DNA of 56,638 bases from Terana coerulea (GCA_024811115.1 JAKOGH010000448.1:1-56638); one strand, 5' to 3'. Shown: positions 1-11,684, counted from the stretch's first letter. Translations and numbers: made by a program. The notes: a model not told the origin generated them from the sequence alone.

Positions 1-2125
1 CTCTCGGCTGATCCGCCCTGCATGTAGGACAGGACAAATGTGATTTTCGCTCGATCTGATCGGAGCTTCTTTGTGGTGGTTCGCAAGATGTTCAGCCTGA
101 TTTGCTTCTACAGGGCTTCCCAATCTTTCCAGCTTCCGTCGAAGGTGTCGGCTTGTTGCCAGACCATTGCGTTCGTTATCATCATCATCATCATCGCAAT
201 CTCCAATTTCCTCGTCTACCCTTCGGGACCGCCGCCTCTGCCTCTGCCGTTACGCCGAAGGAGGGTCCTCCGACTGACTGGTCTTCCGGTTGCTTGCCAC
301 TACTCATCTCATTTAGGACTCCTGGGGCGCGAATTCCACAACGTTGGCAGGTTGATTTTCCGCCAGCATGTGAACAGAGTTGCTCGGGGCATTCCCTTGT
401 TATGGTCGTGCCTTAGGAAGTGAAAATAGATGAGTCTGTTGCCGAGCATCAGACTGTTGTGGTTTAAGTCGGCAGCATGCACAAGGCTCGGAGTAGTCCG
501 TCTCCAGGCCTGTGGCGGTTAAGGTGGCAGTGGCCATGGCGTCGGCTATCGGGAGAATTCAACCGCTCGGTGTGATCGGGTAGAAGGGTGTCTCCGTTGT
601 CGTGGTCTTCATTCCCTTTACTGGGCGGCGACTTCTCGCCTTCAGATTCGGAGATGATGGGAGATGGGGTGCGCGGGCTTGGAAATCAACTGGTAACAGT
701 TGAAGGATAACTGTGGGAGTGGGTGGATCGATGGCGGTATCGTCGGCTTTTCACGTAGTATGAGGAATACTTGCACTTGGTTTCTAGACTTACTGTGCAA
801 GTTTCACACTTGACACTTGGATTAGTGTCTCCATGAACACACTTAGGGTCGCGGCCACGAGTATCGCTTGCCGTCATGTTTTTGATAGATCGGTCTCTTG
901 CGGTCGTGGAAAAATGATAAGGTCGTTCTATACAAGGGCAAGATTCGCCTCCAGCCATACACAAGTGGAGCCTATTCTAGGCAGCCTGCAATACTCTTCA
1001 ACTGAAATGAAGAGCACGAGGTAGACGTTGTCTTAGAGAATACAAATTCGTGCTACTGAAACGGCTACGAGTTACCAGTGTTCTGCTGTCTACGATCCGC
1101 TGCGGTCTACTGACTTCTCGATTACAGCTTGACTCTAAGGGGCACGAGCCCAAAGAAGCGCCTGTCTCGCCTTCCGATTACCACCTTTACTAGCCCCCAC
1201 CGGGTGCGCCAAAGGTTCCAGCCGATCAAAGAGCACCGAGTTAGGGTGTCTAAGGTACAGCTATCCGAGATGAAGCTCGGAACCGTTGAGTTGAATCAAC
1301 AGGGTACTAATTGGATAACTAGTCAGCGTGTGCATGGGGTACTAATTGGGTAACTAGTCGCGTATGTACGAGGTAACGACACAGGGGGATGGTTATCACC
1401 GAAGTTCACGAGCCGTCCCCTTCGCGGGTGATCGTAGTCCGGTGTACTAGGGTCTAGGGTTCGAAACTCAATCTACGCAATCCTTCTGTACAGGACGGAC
1501 CGGGCAAAGAGTAGGTGGATGTTCTGAGTAGAACAGGTGGAGCAACGAGAGATCGTCGCAAGGTGGTGCAGATAGTCTCGAGCTTATGTCAACAACAACT
1601 AGTACAACTGTACTAGGTGTGGCCTTCAACTGGGGACAGAAATAGTAGTGCAGTCTCCGAGTAACTAGCTGGGAAACAGACCAGCTTGAGACTGGCTTTC
1701 TCTGTTGCAGACGGTAGCTACTTATACATGTGTAATCCTAAACTGTACAGTACCAGTATCCTCGTGTATGTACTAGAGCGGTCCAGAACAATAGAGAAAC
1801 ATACAGAAACCACGGTATCGATGAAAGAACAATAGATAGGGGCAGAAGACAATGGAAATGAAAGAATACCCTAGAGACGCCCAGAAGTTCATGACAGATA
1901 GCAGCGCTTAGAGCGCCCTAGAGTCTAGACGCTTGATAGACGCCTCTCTAGATGCTTCCCAGACCTCCTGCCGCTCAATTTACCTCATTTTTATGGTTAC
2001 ACAAAGCTGCACATCCAGGAGTGCCTTAAGATTGTGCAAAAATAATTTGAATGTTTGTAGAATTGGTTTGGAGTCCCATGAAGCCTACCAATCATGCTAG
2101 TTAACTGTTACCAGCCGAAATCAGC
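1..2125. other. Gene-poor left flank, no supported gene
   Basis: I see no open frame with recognisable domains or a plausible intron pattern in this stretch. The longest frames are short and low in coding character. The part from about 1100 to 2000 is rich in CTAG and ACTAGT words and carries one short tandem duplication, which looks more like degenerate repeat or retroelement-derived DNA than like a gene. No transposase, reverse transcriptase or LTR boundary could be confirmed. Confidence 0.5.
1303..1372. repeat. Two-copy tandem repeat, 35-bp period
   Basis: The word GGTACTAATTGG followed by (A/G)TAACTAGTC occurs at 1303 and again at 1338, giving a period of 35 bp with a few mismatches in the second half of each unit. 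It lies in a stretch without any supported gene. Function unknown. Confidence 0.6.
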
Positions 2126-2160
2126 CGCAAAGTGGCTGAGAGCCACGGCTCGAACGGCTC

Positions 2161-2197
2161 GAGCCATGAGCCAAACCAAAGCTGAGCCATGAGCCAA
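2161..2197. repeat. GAGCCATGAGCCAA direct repeats
   Basis: Two copies of GAGCCATGAGCCAA start at 2161 and 2184, within a 130-bp patch dense in GGCTCGAGCC-like palindromic words. The patch ends directly at a TAGTGTTGCCG motif at 2268. Clustered short repeats next to such a terminus resemble the subterminal repeats of hAT-type elements; this is inference, as no matching second end was found. Confidence 0.4.
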
Positions 2198-2267
2198 TGG
2201 TGCAGCTCGGTCCGGCGCTAGCACTGCTCAGATCAGCGGCTTGAACAGTTCTGTGCCGAGCCGTGGC

Positions 2268-3025
2268 TAGTGTTGCCGCAGGGCAGGGCAACCCTGGAGT
2301 ATGCCCTGCCCTGCTCTGACGGCATCTCGGCATTGGCGCCCTGGGGCACCCTGGGAGCCTTGGGCGCGCCCAGGGTCGCCCTGGACCACCCTGAGGTGCG
2401 GGCCTCCAAGAGGTGTCCTCGACATGTTTTGCCCCTGCCTGACTTATATTGAGCGCAAAAGCACAAAGATACATATATATTAGTGCTCTGTAGCAATAGT
2501 TGATATATTTTAACGCAGCCTTGGATTAATCCCGTGCGCTGGCTCGATTTCTAGTCATTTTCGACCAGCATTGTTTTAGACGCCAAAAGCTCGAGCTCTC
2601 AACGCGTGCTTAGTCCCGGGAGACCTTATCCACGGTCAGTGCCACTGTGAGCATGTAGAGTGGACTAAAACCTCAATTCAAACATCATGAATTGACTCAG
2701 ACTATCGTTTAAAGGCTATTTCTATGCTTTGACAATTTTCTCGCCGATGCATACCACCTTGGGATGCAAAGTGCACTCACCATTGCTCTAGACAGAACCT
2801 CGCAGCATACAAATTCGATTTTGAATAGATGCCAAGCCTTCTAACATATTGCTTGGTAGTGCAGCTAACATTTATAAGCATGAGTTACCCTTTCAGAGAG
2901 CTGAGCAGGAGCCCAACGGACGTTACAGTCTGTTTCTTGCGTTGACCACTACCGGGCGCTCACGCCCCAGGGTGCCCTGGATTTGCCCTGGGGTGCGCCA
3001 CATGGAACCCAGGGTGCCCCAGGGC
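2268..3025. mobile_element. Truncated hAT-like non-autonomous element
   Basis: The left edge begins TAGTGTTGCCGCAGGGCAGG. An 18-bp arm GCCCTGGGGCACCCTGGG at 2338-2355 has a perfect inverted partner at 3008-3025, and both ends are full of CCCTGGG words. The outermost right terminus expected from the left end is missing; instead a second element of the same terminal family starts at 3026 in left-end orientation. This suggests insertion of the second element into, or recombination at, the right arm. No transposase frame is present. No 8-bp target duplication could be recognised. Confidence 0.5.
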
Positions 3026-4929
3026 TAGTGTTGCCGCTGAGGTAAGGCAAGGTAAGGCTGCCTTAAGCTGATTTGTCAGCAGGCAGTGGCGCCTCATGGC
3101 ACATAAGGCCATGTCTTAAGGGGCCTCAAGGCCTAAAGGCTCTCTCGCCTGCAAGTACTGTAGTTTCTTGTTTCTTGTACACTCACAGTCTATTGGGACT
3201 CCTAAGAATGCTATGAACTTGAAAGGAATGCATATTAATGTAGAAAACAGTCTTCCACATTAGCCTTACCCACCAGGTGGTGAGTAGCACAATAGTCGCT
3301 CAGCTTGAGTGCAAGACTCCCAAACCTCTTGCACTGTGTGTTGAGGTCTGATTTAACCGGGATGACAGTTGGCTAGACCGCCAGATGCCAGCCACTCACT
3401 AGCCATTCGCTCACAAAGATGTCGCCGGCTGGCATCTGGCTGATTTGCCGGATTTCGCCAGGATGTCAGCCACCTTGCGGTCTATCGCATTTGGCCTGTC
3501 TGCACAACCGGCTGAAATCTTGGCGGCTTGGTGGCTGCAATCTGCATATATAGCTCACACAATACCCTTGATAATACTAAAATATATTGATTTTATTGTT
3601 CAATTTGTGGGCTACATGGACACTATCTAAGCCTACACAACAGAAACCAGATATAAACACACAGTCAACCATCCTACATATCAGAGTTGCAGTACTACCA
3701 TAGCACAAGTCAGTGGGGCAGAAAGCGCTGATAAAACACCGGAGAATTGACTTGAACCAATAGGGCACCCGGACAGGAGTTTGGCAACGCAGAGGTATTC
3801 CTAAGTACACACAGAGTGAGACGCAAGCACATACATTGACCAAGACTTCACATACTGTCAAATGCTTGACAGATCTGCGGCGCAATGTGTACTGTCTATG
3901 ATGTCTGTGGAGGACAAATTAGCGCTGCAACAGGCATATGTACACGTGCTCAGAAAGATCAGATACACATACCTAGAGGCCCGGCAGTCCTACCCACCCT
4001 TCAAGCCCATAATCCTTTGCCCTAATTAGCAGGCGTCAGCACAAGAACTTCTGTTTTGAGGGAGGTAGTACTACACCAAAGGCTCTGCATAGCGGCGTGG
4101 AACTGTGCATATAGCCGGTGTTCTGCGATAAAAAAGGGATTGAACACCGCCAAATATGCAAGCCTTTCACTCACCGTTAATAGAACTGCAATGTCAGTGA
4201 GCCAGAAGTGGGACGGATAGTCAACGTGGTGAGTGGTGACAAAGGAATCCACGAGCGGTCATTAAGGTAAAGGACAAGGAGACACGTCGAGGGCGACACG
4301 CCTCGCACGCACAAGTCATCGTTTAGCACTCCGACGCCGGCTCTAAACTGAGCTCAGGCTGTAGCGGCATACAGTACCGTGTCAGCAAAATGGAACCTGG
4401 CTGAAATCTGAGCTGCTAGATTTACGCCAGTAGAGCACCTGGCTGAAATCTGAAGTTTGCAAAATCTGGCTGACATCTAGCTTGTACCCAAGATGTCAGC
4501 AGGATGGACGCGGGATGAGATCTGACCCCGACACGTGGTGATGTCACCACACTGCCTGCTCGCCACGAAAGTGCTGCTCGCTTCGAGTTCATCTTCTCGC
4601 TGCAGATATATACACAGATGCCAGCACTTTCATGCAGCTGAAAAAATCTCTGATGTCTTCTGCTGTTTGTCTTTCTCCTTACAATATTTTGGTCTATGCA
4701 AACAGAATTCTACCCGGTGTACTTATTTGCATTCTGTCATGCACATCAGTGGTATATGTTCGGGCGGCGTCTAATGGCTAGCTCTCTGGAAAGGAAGGCC
4801 GGATCACCGGCATCCTCTCAAGGTAAGGTTAAGGCAGGCCTTACGGCCCCACCTTATGGGCCTCAAGGCACCTAAGGTTTCAAGCTCCGCTGCCTCACGG
4901 TGCCTTCGCCTCACCTCGCGGCAACACTA
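3026..4929. mobile_element. hAT-like TIR element, non-autonomous
   Basis: The left end TAGTGTTGCCGCTGAGGTAA and the inverted right end (GCGGCAACACTA at 4918-4929) define a 1.9-kb unit. Subterminal AAGGC/GCCTT words occur in many copies at both ends (3040-3150 and 4815-4910). Internally, GGCTGACATC/GATGTCAGCC-type words near 3361-3475 and 4390-4510 hint at a further nested element. No transposase-like protein is encoded. The 8 bases flanking the two ends (CCCAGGGC and CGCCAGAC) do not match, so the target duplication has decayed or the element was rearranged. Confidence 0.5.
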
Positions 4930-5575
4930 CGCCAGACCCTCCTGACGGAGTTCCCAAATCCGGAAGGAGGGGATGGGAACAGACTAGCATATGGGAGGTC
5001 GCAAAGCGTGTGCTAACCGGTAGGTTGCATCATTAGCCTGGGGCGCTTAGCATGAGAACGCAGCGCGCCTAATGTCAAAGCGGCGGAGGTTTCGCCGTTT
5101 CGGAACGTTGTTTCCTTCATCCTGCAATTATCCGTCAACCGAGATGGTCATTTCACCTCGAATATGAACTTGCGCAGAACAGTACTTACAAGCACCACAC
5201 CATGATTCGCTACGTTTCCTGGCAAACAGTGTGGTGAGCTGTGACAAGTTGCAATGCTAAGGCTGACGGCTACCGTGTAGCAGCTGAACTATTCGCATCG
5301 TACCTTACAGAAAAGCCCTTGCCGATTCTTTGGTACGCCATTCTTCTGAGGAAGCGCGTGGTTTTACTTTGCTAATGCTACCTCTTACGTCCAGATGGCT
5401 GACACTTGTAGGCCACGGGCCACACTTGCGCACTTTGAAAATATAGGCCACCCATTTTGCTGGCTAGAAATGGATTCGAGGAAGCAGTGAACGCAAGAGA
5501 ATCCTGCACCTCATCCCATGTTCAACTGGTGGCTGTTGGTGCGTTTCTCCTTCGCCTCTCCCGAGAGTAGCTCTG
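4930..5575. other. Intergenic, nothing recognised
   Basis: This stretch separates the nested repeat region from the first housekeeping-like gene. I see no coding signal, repeat or RNA gene in it. It probably includes the promoter and 5' leader of the gene that starts at 5783. Confidence 0.4.
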
Positions 5576-5782
5576 ATGAGTAGCCAGCTCGAATACTGCA
5601 CCTTCCAATTCTGGTCAGAAGGGAACAGCCACGTGGAGCTGCCGGAGCGGACGCACGAGTTCGGCAGAGCTGCAGGCACAACCGCATCCGCACTCCATAA
5701 CTCGAGCTACAGCTGCAGCGACTCTCACTCATCGACCACCACCACCGTTGAACGTCTCTCAGACACAGAGACTCGTTCAGCA

Positions 5783-7252
5783 ATGCAGCTCGGCTCGACC
5801 GGGCTACGCGCCCTACGCGGGCACCAGGTGCCTCAGGCACTTGGAAATCCAAGTCGATCTATACACTCGCCTTCATTTATTCCTCGTCCTCAGCCAAGGC
5901 CCAACAACGCCCAAACCATCTTCAAACAAGCACGAACTTTCCTCTCGACTGTGGTCGGGCACCTGACTGCTCCTGGCGCCTTCGCATCTCCATCCAGCAT
6001 CCCGCATGCCTCCCGGTCCTTGCTGGAGAATGCAAGTGCCCATAGGTTCCCCTCCATCCAGCAGAGGATGTCCCCCACCACCCGATTCACACTCGGTCGT
6101 CCGTTGGGAGCCCCATTTCTACCACGCGCTCCCGCCGTGCCTAGGGGTATGTTCCAAGTCGGTTTGGGTACCGCAAGGAGCTTCCACAGCACCCGCCCCA
6201 TCTTCGAGAACCTGGCGCAAAATGTCCCTGTCGCCGGCCGGGCATTTTGGGAAGCAGATTGGGAGGTTCAGCTGAAGAAGGAGCGCGAGCTCAAGGGGCT
6301 GAAGAAGTATCGGAAGAAGGAGGCGAAGCAGGGTGGCAAGGAGATGCTCCAGCCTGTACGCCAGGCTCGTCAGGCCGCCGATGCTGCAGTTGAAGTCGAA
6401 GCCACTGAGGCTGAGACTCGTGCTGAGCTCGAACGCTACTTCCCGACTCCTATGGCCGTTGAGGTCACCACTTACCTCCTTGTTCCCCTTGCGCCAACAC
6501 CCACCTCACGTCTGCCACTTCCGGTATCTCCGACGATACACACTTCCAACCACCCTTTGATACCGCTCGCCAATCTTGCGTCGATTCACCAGAACCACAC
6601 CACGCATTCCTTACGGGTATCGACCGTCTTTGCCCGCTTGGACGCGAATCACGTCTTCGAGGAACCAGGTGTCTCGACCTCCACGTATGGCAATCCCACC
6701 GGGCTCTGTACCATTTTAGAAGTCAAGTTCACCGGATGGACGGAGAGCCGAGTGCGCGGTATTTTGGGCGAAGCGGGCACAGGGTGGTGCGTCCTCGAGG
6801 AGGTTCGCGAGTCCGAGGCAGGAGAGCGTGCAGCAGATTCAGACGCGCTAGACGAGGCTCTCTCGGAAATGAATTTCGAGACTGGCCACCCTTCTCCGGT
6901 TCTGTCACCCTCCAGAGCAGAGCCCGATGACGCTATGGACCCCTCGGCGTCCTTCGTACTCCCGACGCTCGACTTTTCCGCCACCTTCGCAGCCGAGACG
7001 GGCTCGTGGGCGCGGGTTTCGCCACCCACGTCTACTGGCCTGTCTGACCTCGAATTCCACAACGCCTGGTCTGCAGCGGAGCGTGAGCGCGAGCACGACA
7101 GTGGCTCCGACGGTCTCTCTGACTTTTCCGACTCCCTTTCCGACGTCGACATCGACGGGTCGGCATGGGGCGACTCGCTTGCACCGAGCTCGGCGCACCT
7201 CTTCCGGGTCGTCGTCCGAGGACGGGTGGTCTGCATTAGGCTTCAGTTCTAG
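5783..7252 (+). CDS. Conserved unknown protein, putative mitochondrial
   Basis: Single-exon frame of 489 residues if translation starts at the methionine at 5783; the frame is open back to an upstream ATG at 5576, but that 69-residue extension is Ser/Thr-rich and lacks domain character. From 5783 the N-terminus is rich in Arg, Ser and Ala without acidic residues and contains a RSFHSTRP-like segment near residue 135, typical of mitochondrial presequences in fungi. A basic, Lys-rich segment (LKKERELKGLKKYRKKEAK) follows near residue 160, and the C-terminal third is acidic and serine-rich. The end is uncertain: a frame shifted by one base gives a more protein-like tail ending at 7310 (EDGWSALGFSSSF...DEPREAMF), so a one-base error near 7195 is possible. 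I do not recognise the family. Confidence 0.6.
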   Translation: MQLGSTGLRALRGHQVPQALGNPSRSIHSPSFIPRPQPRPNNAQTIFKQARTFLSTVVGHLTAPGAFASPSSIPHASRSLLENASAHRFPSIQQRMSPTTRFTLGRPLGAPFLPRAPAVPRGMFQVGLGTARSFHSTRPIFENLAQNVPVAGRAFWEADWEVQLKKERELKGLKKYRKKEAKQGGKEMLQPVRQARQAADAAVEVEATEAETRAELERYFPTPMAVEVTTYLLVPLAPTPTSRLPLPVSPTIHTSNHPLIPLANLASIHQNHTTHSLRVSTVFARLDANHVFEEPGVSTSTYGNPTGLCTILEVKFTGWTESRVRGILGEAGTGWCVLEEVRESEAGERAADSDALDEALSEMNFETGHPSPVLSPSRAEPDDAMDPSASFVLPTLDFSATFAAETGSWARVSPPTSTGLSDLEFHNAWSAAEREREHDSGSDGLSDFSDSLSDVDIDGSAWGDSLAPSSAHLFRVVVRGRVVCIRLQF

Positions 7253-7620
7253 CTTCGCGGGCCGTATGGAGTCAGGTGTGAATGACGAGCCGAGGGAGGC
7301 TATGTTTTAACTCTGTATTTTCTGTTCTCGGTAGCACTGCAGAAGTCGCCCCAACACACTCCTTCACTTTTCCAGGTTCCGGCTTTCGCTCTCATGTGTA
7401 CTTGTCGGTCGAATTGGAACAATAGCAAGGATTATATTAACTCTCTTGCGTGTGCCTATAATGTAGTGCCGTTTTTGCATCCCAGAATTTACCAAGACTA
7501 GGCCACTTTGATAAGCTGTCTTGGCCTCTCGCGCGGGCGCCACAAAGGAGGTGCGCTCTTTCGCTCCGTCCACAGGACCACCACGATCAAAACTCTTGCT
7601 GCTCACGAACGTAACCGTTC

Positions 7621-8482
7621 ATGGCTGGATCCAAACGTAAAGCACACGATATAAGCATGGATTCTCGCGTTGGTAAGAAATCGAAAACCGACGCCGCAGT
7701 GTCTGAGACCATGCAAACATCGGCCAGTGGACCAAGTCACGCGAATCGACCGACACCTGCAGAGCAGTCTAATGTTCCTCCGCTAGTCGTCCCCGTTCCT
7801 CCAACTATAACTGAGGAGAAAGCCATGGAAAAGGAAGACCATTCTTCGCAAGAGGAAAGCGACAAGAAGAAGGGCAAGCAGAGAGCCTCTGACTCTGGGT
7901 CTGACGGTGAAGACACGGTGGAGAGGAAGGCGAAGTATCGCAAACTCGCTCCCCACGGCCTTTTCCAACTGTGCCGACGTCTGTCTCCGCGACTGGCCCG
8001 CGTTCCGCACACGTCGAAGGCAAGAATTACATCTGTATCACGCGGAAGACACCGCTGGGTGCATATCTTCGACGATGTAAAGATGTTGTGCTGAAAGATG
8101 GGTGAGTTTGGGTGATTATATGCGGGGCTATCTGAATTCCGATGGTATATGTAGACATAAGACATTGCATCTGCATGCGATGGGTGCCGCGATACCGACC
8201 CTTCTGCAGCTGTCTTTGTCTCTTCCGGAGATATTACCATATGCACCAGAAGAAATACAGACGGAAGTCCTTACGGGCACCGTCGAGGTGCAAGACGAGG
8301 TTATTCCAGAAGACGAAGACGAGGATATTTCTCTCCGGACACGAGGAAAGTCGACTCTGAGTGTTGTCATCAAGATAGGGAGACGGCAAGGACGAAGGCG
8401 CGCACACAGGGAAAGGAAGAGCGAAACAGACGGATGGGATAGGAGCAGGAAGTGGTTCCAGAGGAATGAGGAGGGGCGGTAA
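7621..8482 (+). CDS. POP7: RNase P/MRP subunit Pop7/Rpp20-like (Alba)
   Basis: Alba-family protein of the ribonuclease P and MRP complexes, which process pre-tRNA and pre-rRNA in the nucleus. A disordered, Lys/Ser-rich N-terminus (KRKAHD..., DKKKGKQRAS) precedes the Alba core with ICITRKTPLGAYLRRC, then after an intron at 8102-8154 (GTGAGT...TAG) the segment LHLHAMGAAIPTLLQLSLSL, which matches the hallmark H-G/A-x-G/A-x-A-I helix of Rpp20, and a strand STLSVVIKIG. The frame breaks at 7951-7954: a CCCC run must be CCCCC for KLAP to continue into the Alba domain. The two exons plus one base give 270 codons. The C-terminal tail is ambiguous: another frame after 8370 yields an RGG-rich tail ending at 8567. 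The neighbouring genes give no further hint. Confidence 0.75.
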
Positions 8483-8905
8483 GCGTGGCGGAAGAGGCGG
8501 AGAGTCGCAACGAGGCGGAGGGCCAGAGCGTATCATTGTGCGCGCAGAAGACATGGATGAGGATTAAGTCGGTATGAGCCCTCTATGACTACCAAGCAAC
8601 CTCCAGTAATGAGACATCTCACAGATACACACCCTGTTCATGTCGAATCTCTTGAAACGCCCATTGTCATCGGACATGGCCATGTATATTTTCGCAACCT
8701 CTGCAATTCATATTCTGCTGCCATTGCATGTCGAACAGAGCGGAATTATACTTGATCAAAGTACGGTCGCAAGCCTGTTGTCCACCTATCTTTTCTTTTC
8801 CCCCGTCATGCTCGCCAAATGCCCGCAGCCGCGCATATGGTGACACACCCGCGTGACGTCACATCTCGAGCGGTCGCCTTGGCCACATGGGAACTCGAGC
8901 GGCCG

Positions 8906-8911
8906 TATAAA
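8906..8911 (+). promoter_or_regulatory. TATA box of the following gene
   Basis: TATAAA within GGCCGTATAAAGTGG, about 110 bp before the ATG at 9018. Position and sequence suit a fungal core promoter. The preceding 320 bases hold nothing else that I recognise. Confidence 0.55.
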
Positions 8912-9017
8912 GTGGAGCACGTAAAGTTGCGACACGGTTCGTTCCTCGCTTACCTTTTGACTCGACAGTACTACCCTTTCCTACAACCATCCCTCGTTAG
9001 ACCGACCTTCCATAACC

Positions 9018-9741
9018 ATGCCTCCTCGTAGGTTATGTCGTATCTTCTTTACAGATTAAAATTATACTTACAGTGTTTCAGGTGGACAGAAGCGCGCCGC
9101 CGCTGACGACGCAGAGGCACCGCGGACGCGTTCCAAAGCCCCCAAAACCGACGAGCCCGCTGGGAAAAGTTCTGCCAAGGGCGGCAAGAAGGGACCAAAG
9201 GTAAAGATGCTCTTCAACGCGCACAAGTGGCTGCACGCTCACGAAGTTGTAGGCTCCATTGGCAGTCGGTGCCTTCAAGTCGAAAGCCTTGCCGTTGCAT
9301 GTCAACCTCACGCATACCCCTCCGGTCATACAAGAGGACAGCGTGGACCTCGCGCAAACTGACCCAGGATTCATCGGCTCCACGACTTTGATCCCATCCA
9401 CTTTCAACACGGGCAGCTACGGGTGGAAAGGCAGCAAGCGTATCGCGGTCGAGCTGGAGAACAGCGAGAGCGGTGTGAAGGAGAAAGTCCAGGTCATGCT
9501 AACGTGAGTTCGGCTCTCTGCTCGTCGCCCTTCAAGAATAATCACTGATGCGTTTGTACGCGTGTGTAGCATCAACGCGACGGTCCTCGGCAGCAAAAAC
9601 GCTCCTGACGACGAGGCCGACACGGCAGAGCAGGCCGAAGCCGAACCTGAGCCTGTCGCTGGGAGTACAGCCGAGGCAGCGCCAGAGGCGGAAGTTTCAG
9701 AACAGACCGAGATCAAGGAAGACACTGAGACCGCCGAATAG
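9018..9741 (+). CDS. Conserved small protein of unknown function
   Basis: Four exons: 9018-9027, 9082-9200, 9253-9503 and 9570-9741, all with GT-AG borders, summing to exactly 184 codons (183 residues). The first exon is only 10 nt (MPP plus one base). The N-terminus is basic and disordered (RSKAPKTDEPAGKSSAKGGKKGPK). The conserved core reads like a single compact domain, with LPLHVNLTHTPP, a patch ending FNTGSYGWKGSKR, and KEKVQVMLTINATVLGSK. The last 50 residues are acidic (Glu/Ala/Thr). No enzymatic motif, signal peptide or membrane segment is visible. The clean exon phases and the TATA box upstream make a real gene very likely. I do not recognise the family. Confidence 0.75.
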
Positions 9742-10128
9742 GCGGGCTTGTAGCTGCAGAGAATGCCAACTGGACTGGGGATATGGTACGACATATTGGA
9801 TAGATCACTGCTAATGCTTCATATTATATTATGACCGACAATTGATGTCACGAGGCTTGTTGAGAACGAGATGCGCCGCGAATAACCTCATAATCCTTGG
9901 GCTGAATTGACAACAGTGGTAACATAGTGTACTGAGCAGATGGTTGAACTGCTCCCACCCTTCGTCTTCTTCCCAACCATGTGCGTTCTTTTTAAGGTAT
10001 AAACTTCCAAGCTGTTGTTACCAGTTATGGATCACAATATTGCGAACGTTGTATCCAGAGAAATACGGCTCTCGTCATGCATATCAACCGCTCGCGTACG
10101 AAGACTTTGTGGCGGGAGGCGGCCGGGT

Positions 10129-10134
10129 TATAAA
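10129..10134 (+). promoter_or_regulatory. TATA box of the PITH gene
   Basis: TATAAA in GGGTTATAAAGTGC, 174 bp before the ATG at 10308. The rest of 9742-10307 holds no recognisable gene. Confidence 0.45.
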
Positions 10135-10307
10135 GTGCAAGTGCTTAAGCGCCGATGTACCCGCGGCTGGATTACTAATTTACGACGCGTGTGTACGTCC
10201 TCTCAATACCGCCCTCATCCACCTGCACTGTACCCGAGGTCTCTCGGCATATATACACTTTGTTGCCCGTATACATTGACATTCCACTGGTCCAGTAGTC
10301 TGACGAT

Positions 10308-11171
10308 ATGTCGAATCCAAGCTACTCAACTGGAACTGACACCATGTCCGCTTCGCTTGAAGGGACGGACCTTTCCAACCTCTATGGATCCATCGACAAA
10401 TCCAAGTGAGCTCGTGCGCATCTTGTTTAATAGCCCAGCGAGGTGGTTCTCATTGCATCTGCTTATAAAGCGTCCACGGCCTCAACTTGACTGTGCCAGA
10501 AGATGCTCAAGGTGTCATAAAGCCATGGGATGAACGGAACGACACCAACGTTTCTGCAGAATCCAACGTTGACGACCAGGTGTGCTGCATGTAATTTATC
10601 TGCAGCTCCTTGAAACTGATTATATGGGATAGCTTATTATACATATACCATTCACTCAGAACGTCCGCGTCCGCTCAGTTCTGCTGAAACTCGGTGAGTA
10701 ACCTGGGTCCCGTACTGCTCCCACTCTCCATCTGATGAGTCGTAAGGCAGAGGCGAGCTGACACCTCGGCATTTGCGTATCTACGCGAACCACAACACCA
10801 TCGTTGACTTCGCCGAGGCAGAAGATATTACTCCGCAACTCAACATTAGTTTACAAGAAGGTGAGGTCGGGGTCACAGAATACCCCTCCGTGCTGCGACA
10901 TTCGCAAATATACATTCCCTCTCGCTCTACTTCGTAAGTCCTGTCGCACTCTAACCTACATCAGTTTGTTTAACTTTTCTTGGGTCAGAGCGAAGCTGTG
11001 GGCGGGGATTCTGTGCGGGTATACTACGTTGGCTTCAGAGGTGACAGTCGATCGGCGCGGAGAGACGTTAGCGAACTGCTAGAGGTTGGGGCGGAAAATG
11101 TCCCACCAGCAAAGCTCATAGATCGAGTGCAGGAGAAGGCCGGGGCTGCTCAGCAAACCACCGCTCGATGA
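10308..11171 (+). CDS. PITH-domain protein (PITHD1-like)
   Basis: Exons 10308-10405, 10471-10579, 10633-10693, 10753-10933 and 10989-11171. The product of about 210 residues is almost entirely a PITH domain, the beta-sandwich first described at the C-terminus of thioredoxin-like protein TXNL1. Visible family signatures are VIKPWDERND, ESNVDDQLIIHIPF, NVRVRSVLLKL, a loop LRIYANHNTIVDFAEAED, and near the end VRVYYVGFRGD. There is no thioredoxin CxxC domain, so this is the stand-alone class like human PITHD1, whose function is not settled; TXNL1 itself binds the proteasome. Exon lengths sum to 632, one short of 633: in exon 4 the CCCC run at 10883-10886 needs one more C to read on into the expected AATFANIHSLSLYF. 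Treated as a sequence error rather than a pseudogene. Confidence 0.85.
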
Positions 11172-11684
11172 GTGGGTATTCACGGCAGCAGAGCTGACCT
11201 CAACTTACACATAGATCGAATAACGTACATAGAACATGCCTTGCCCGGTAGTACCTTTCACATCCTTACGATAGCATCTGACATAGCATGAGTAATGTGC
11301 GTAGGAACCTCGACGTATAATTAAAACAATAGCAAAACGAAAGCAACGACTGGACTAGTACAAATAGTTGAGGCTATACTTCATGCTCGACCTGTGAAAT
11401 GCATAAGCAATGCTCGTCAAGAATACATTGCATAAGCGGTGCACACCATGGTGATCTGATAGATCTTGCGCATCGTGGCGTTCGCTGCCCCGACCTTTCT
11501 TCATACTTTGATTGCTGTAGCAGACACCTCCAACTCGCATTACCGTCGTCGTCCCTCCCGCCACAAAGTAAGACGGCGCGCTGTTTATCCCCACCCGCTC
11601 CAGGACAAGCTCTCCAACTCCTTCCTTCCACCCCACCCGGCGTGCCTCGTCGGATGGGGCTCCGTTGCGGAGCCGCCACAAAAG
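11172..11684. other. Convergent intergenic region
   Basis: Space between the 3' ends of the PITH gene (plus) and eRF1 (minus). It should contain both 3' UTRs. I see no gene, repeat or RNA in it. Confidence 0.4.

Noticed and set aside
181..196. ATC trinucleotide run as a possible CRISPR or satellite
   Set aside because: It is a plain short microsatellite without spacers.
1440..1480. GGGTTCGAAACTC resembling a tRNA T-arm
   Set aside because: No acceptor stem, D-arm or anticodon arm could be folded around it.
6649..7236. 195-codon minus-strand frame
   Set aside because: Antisense to the Ser/Glu-rich tail of the gene at 5783-7252; the low-complexity composition mirrors the sense strand.
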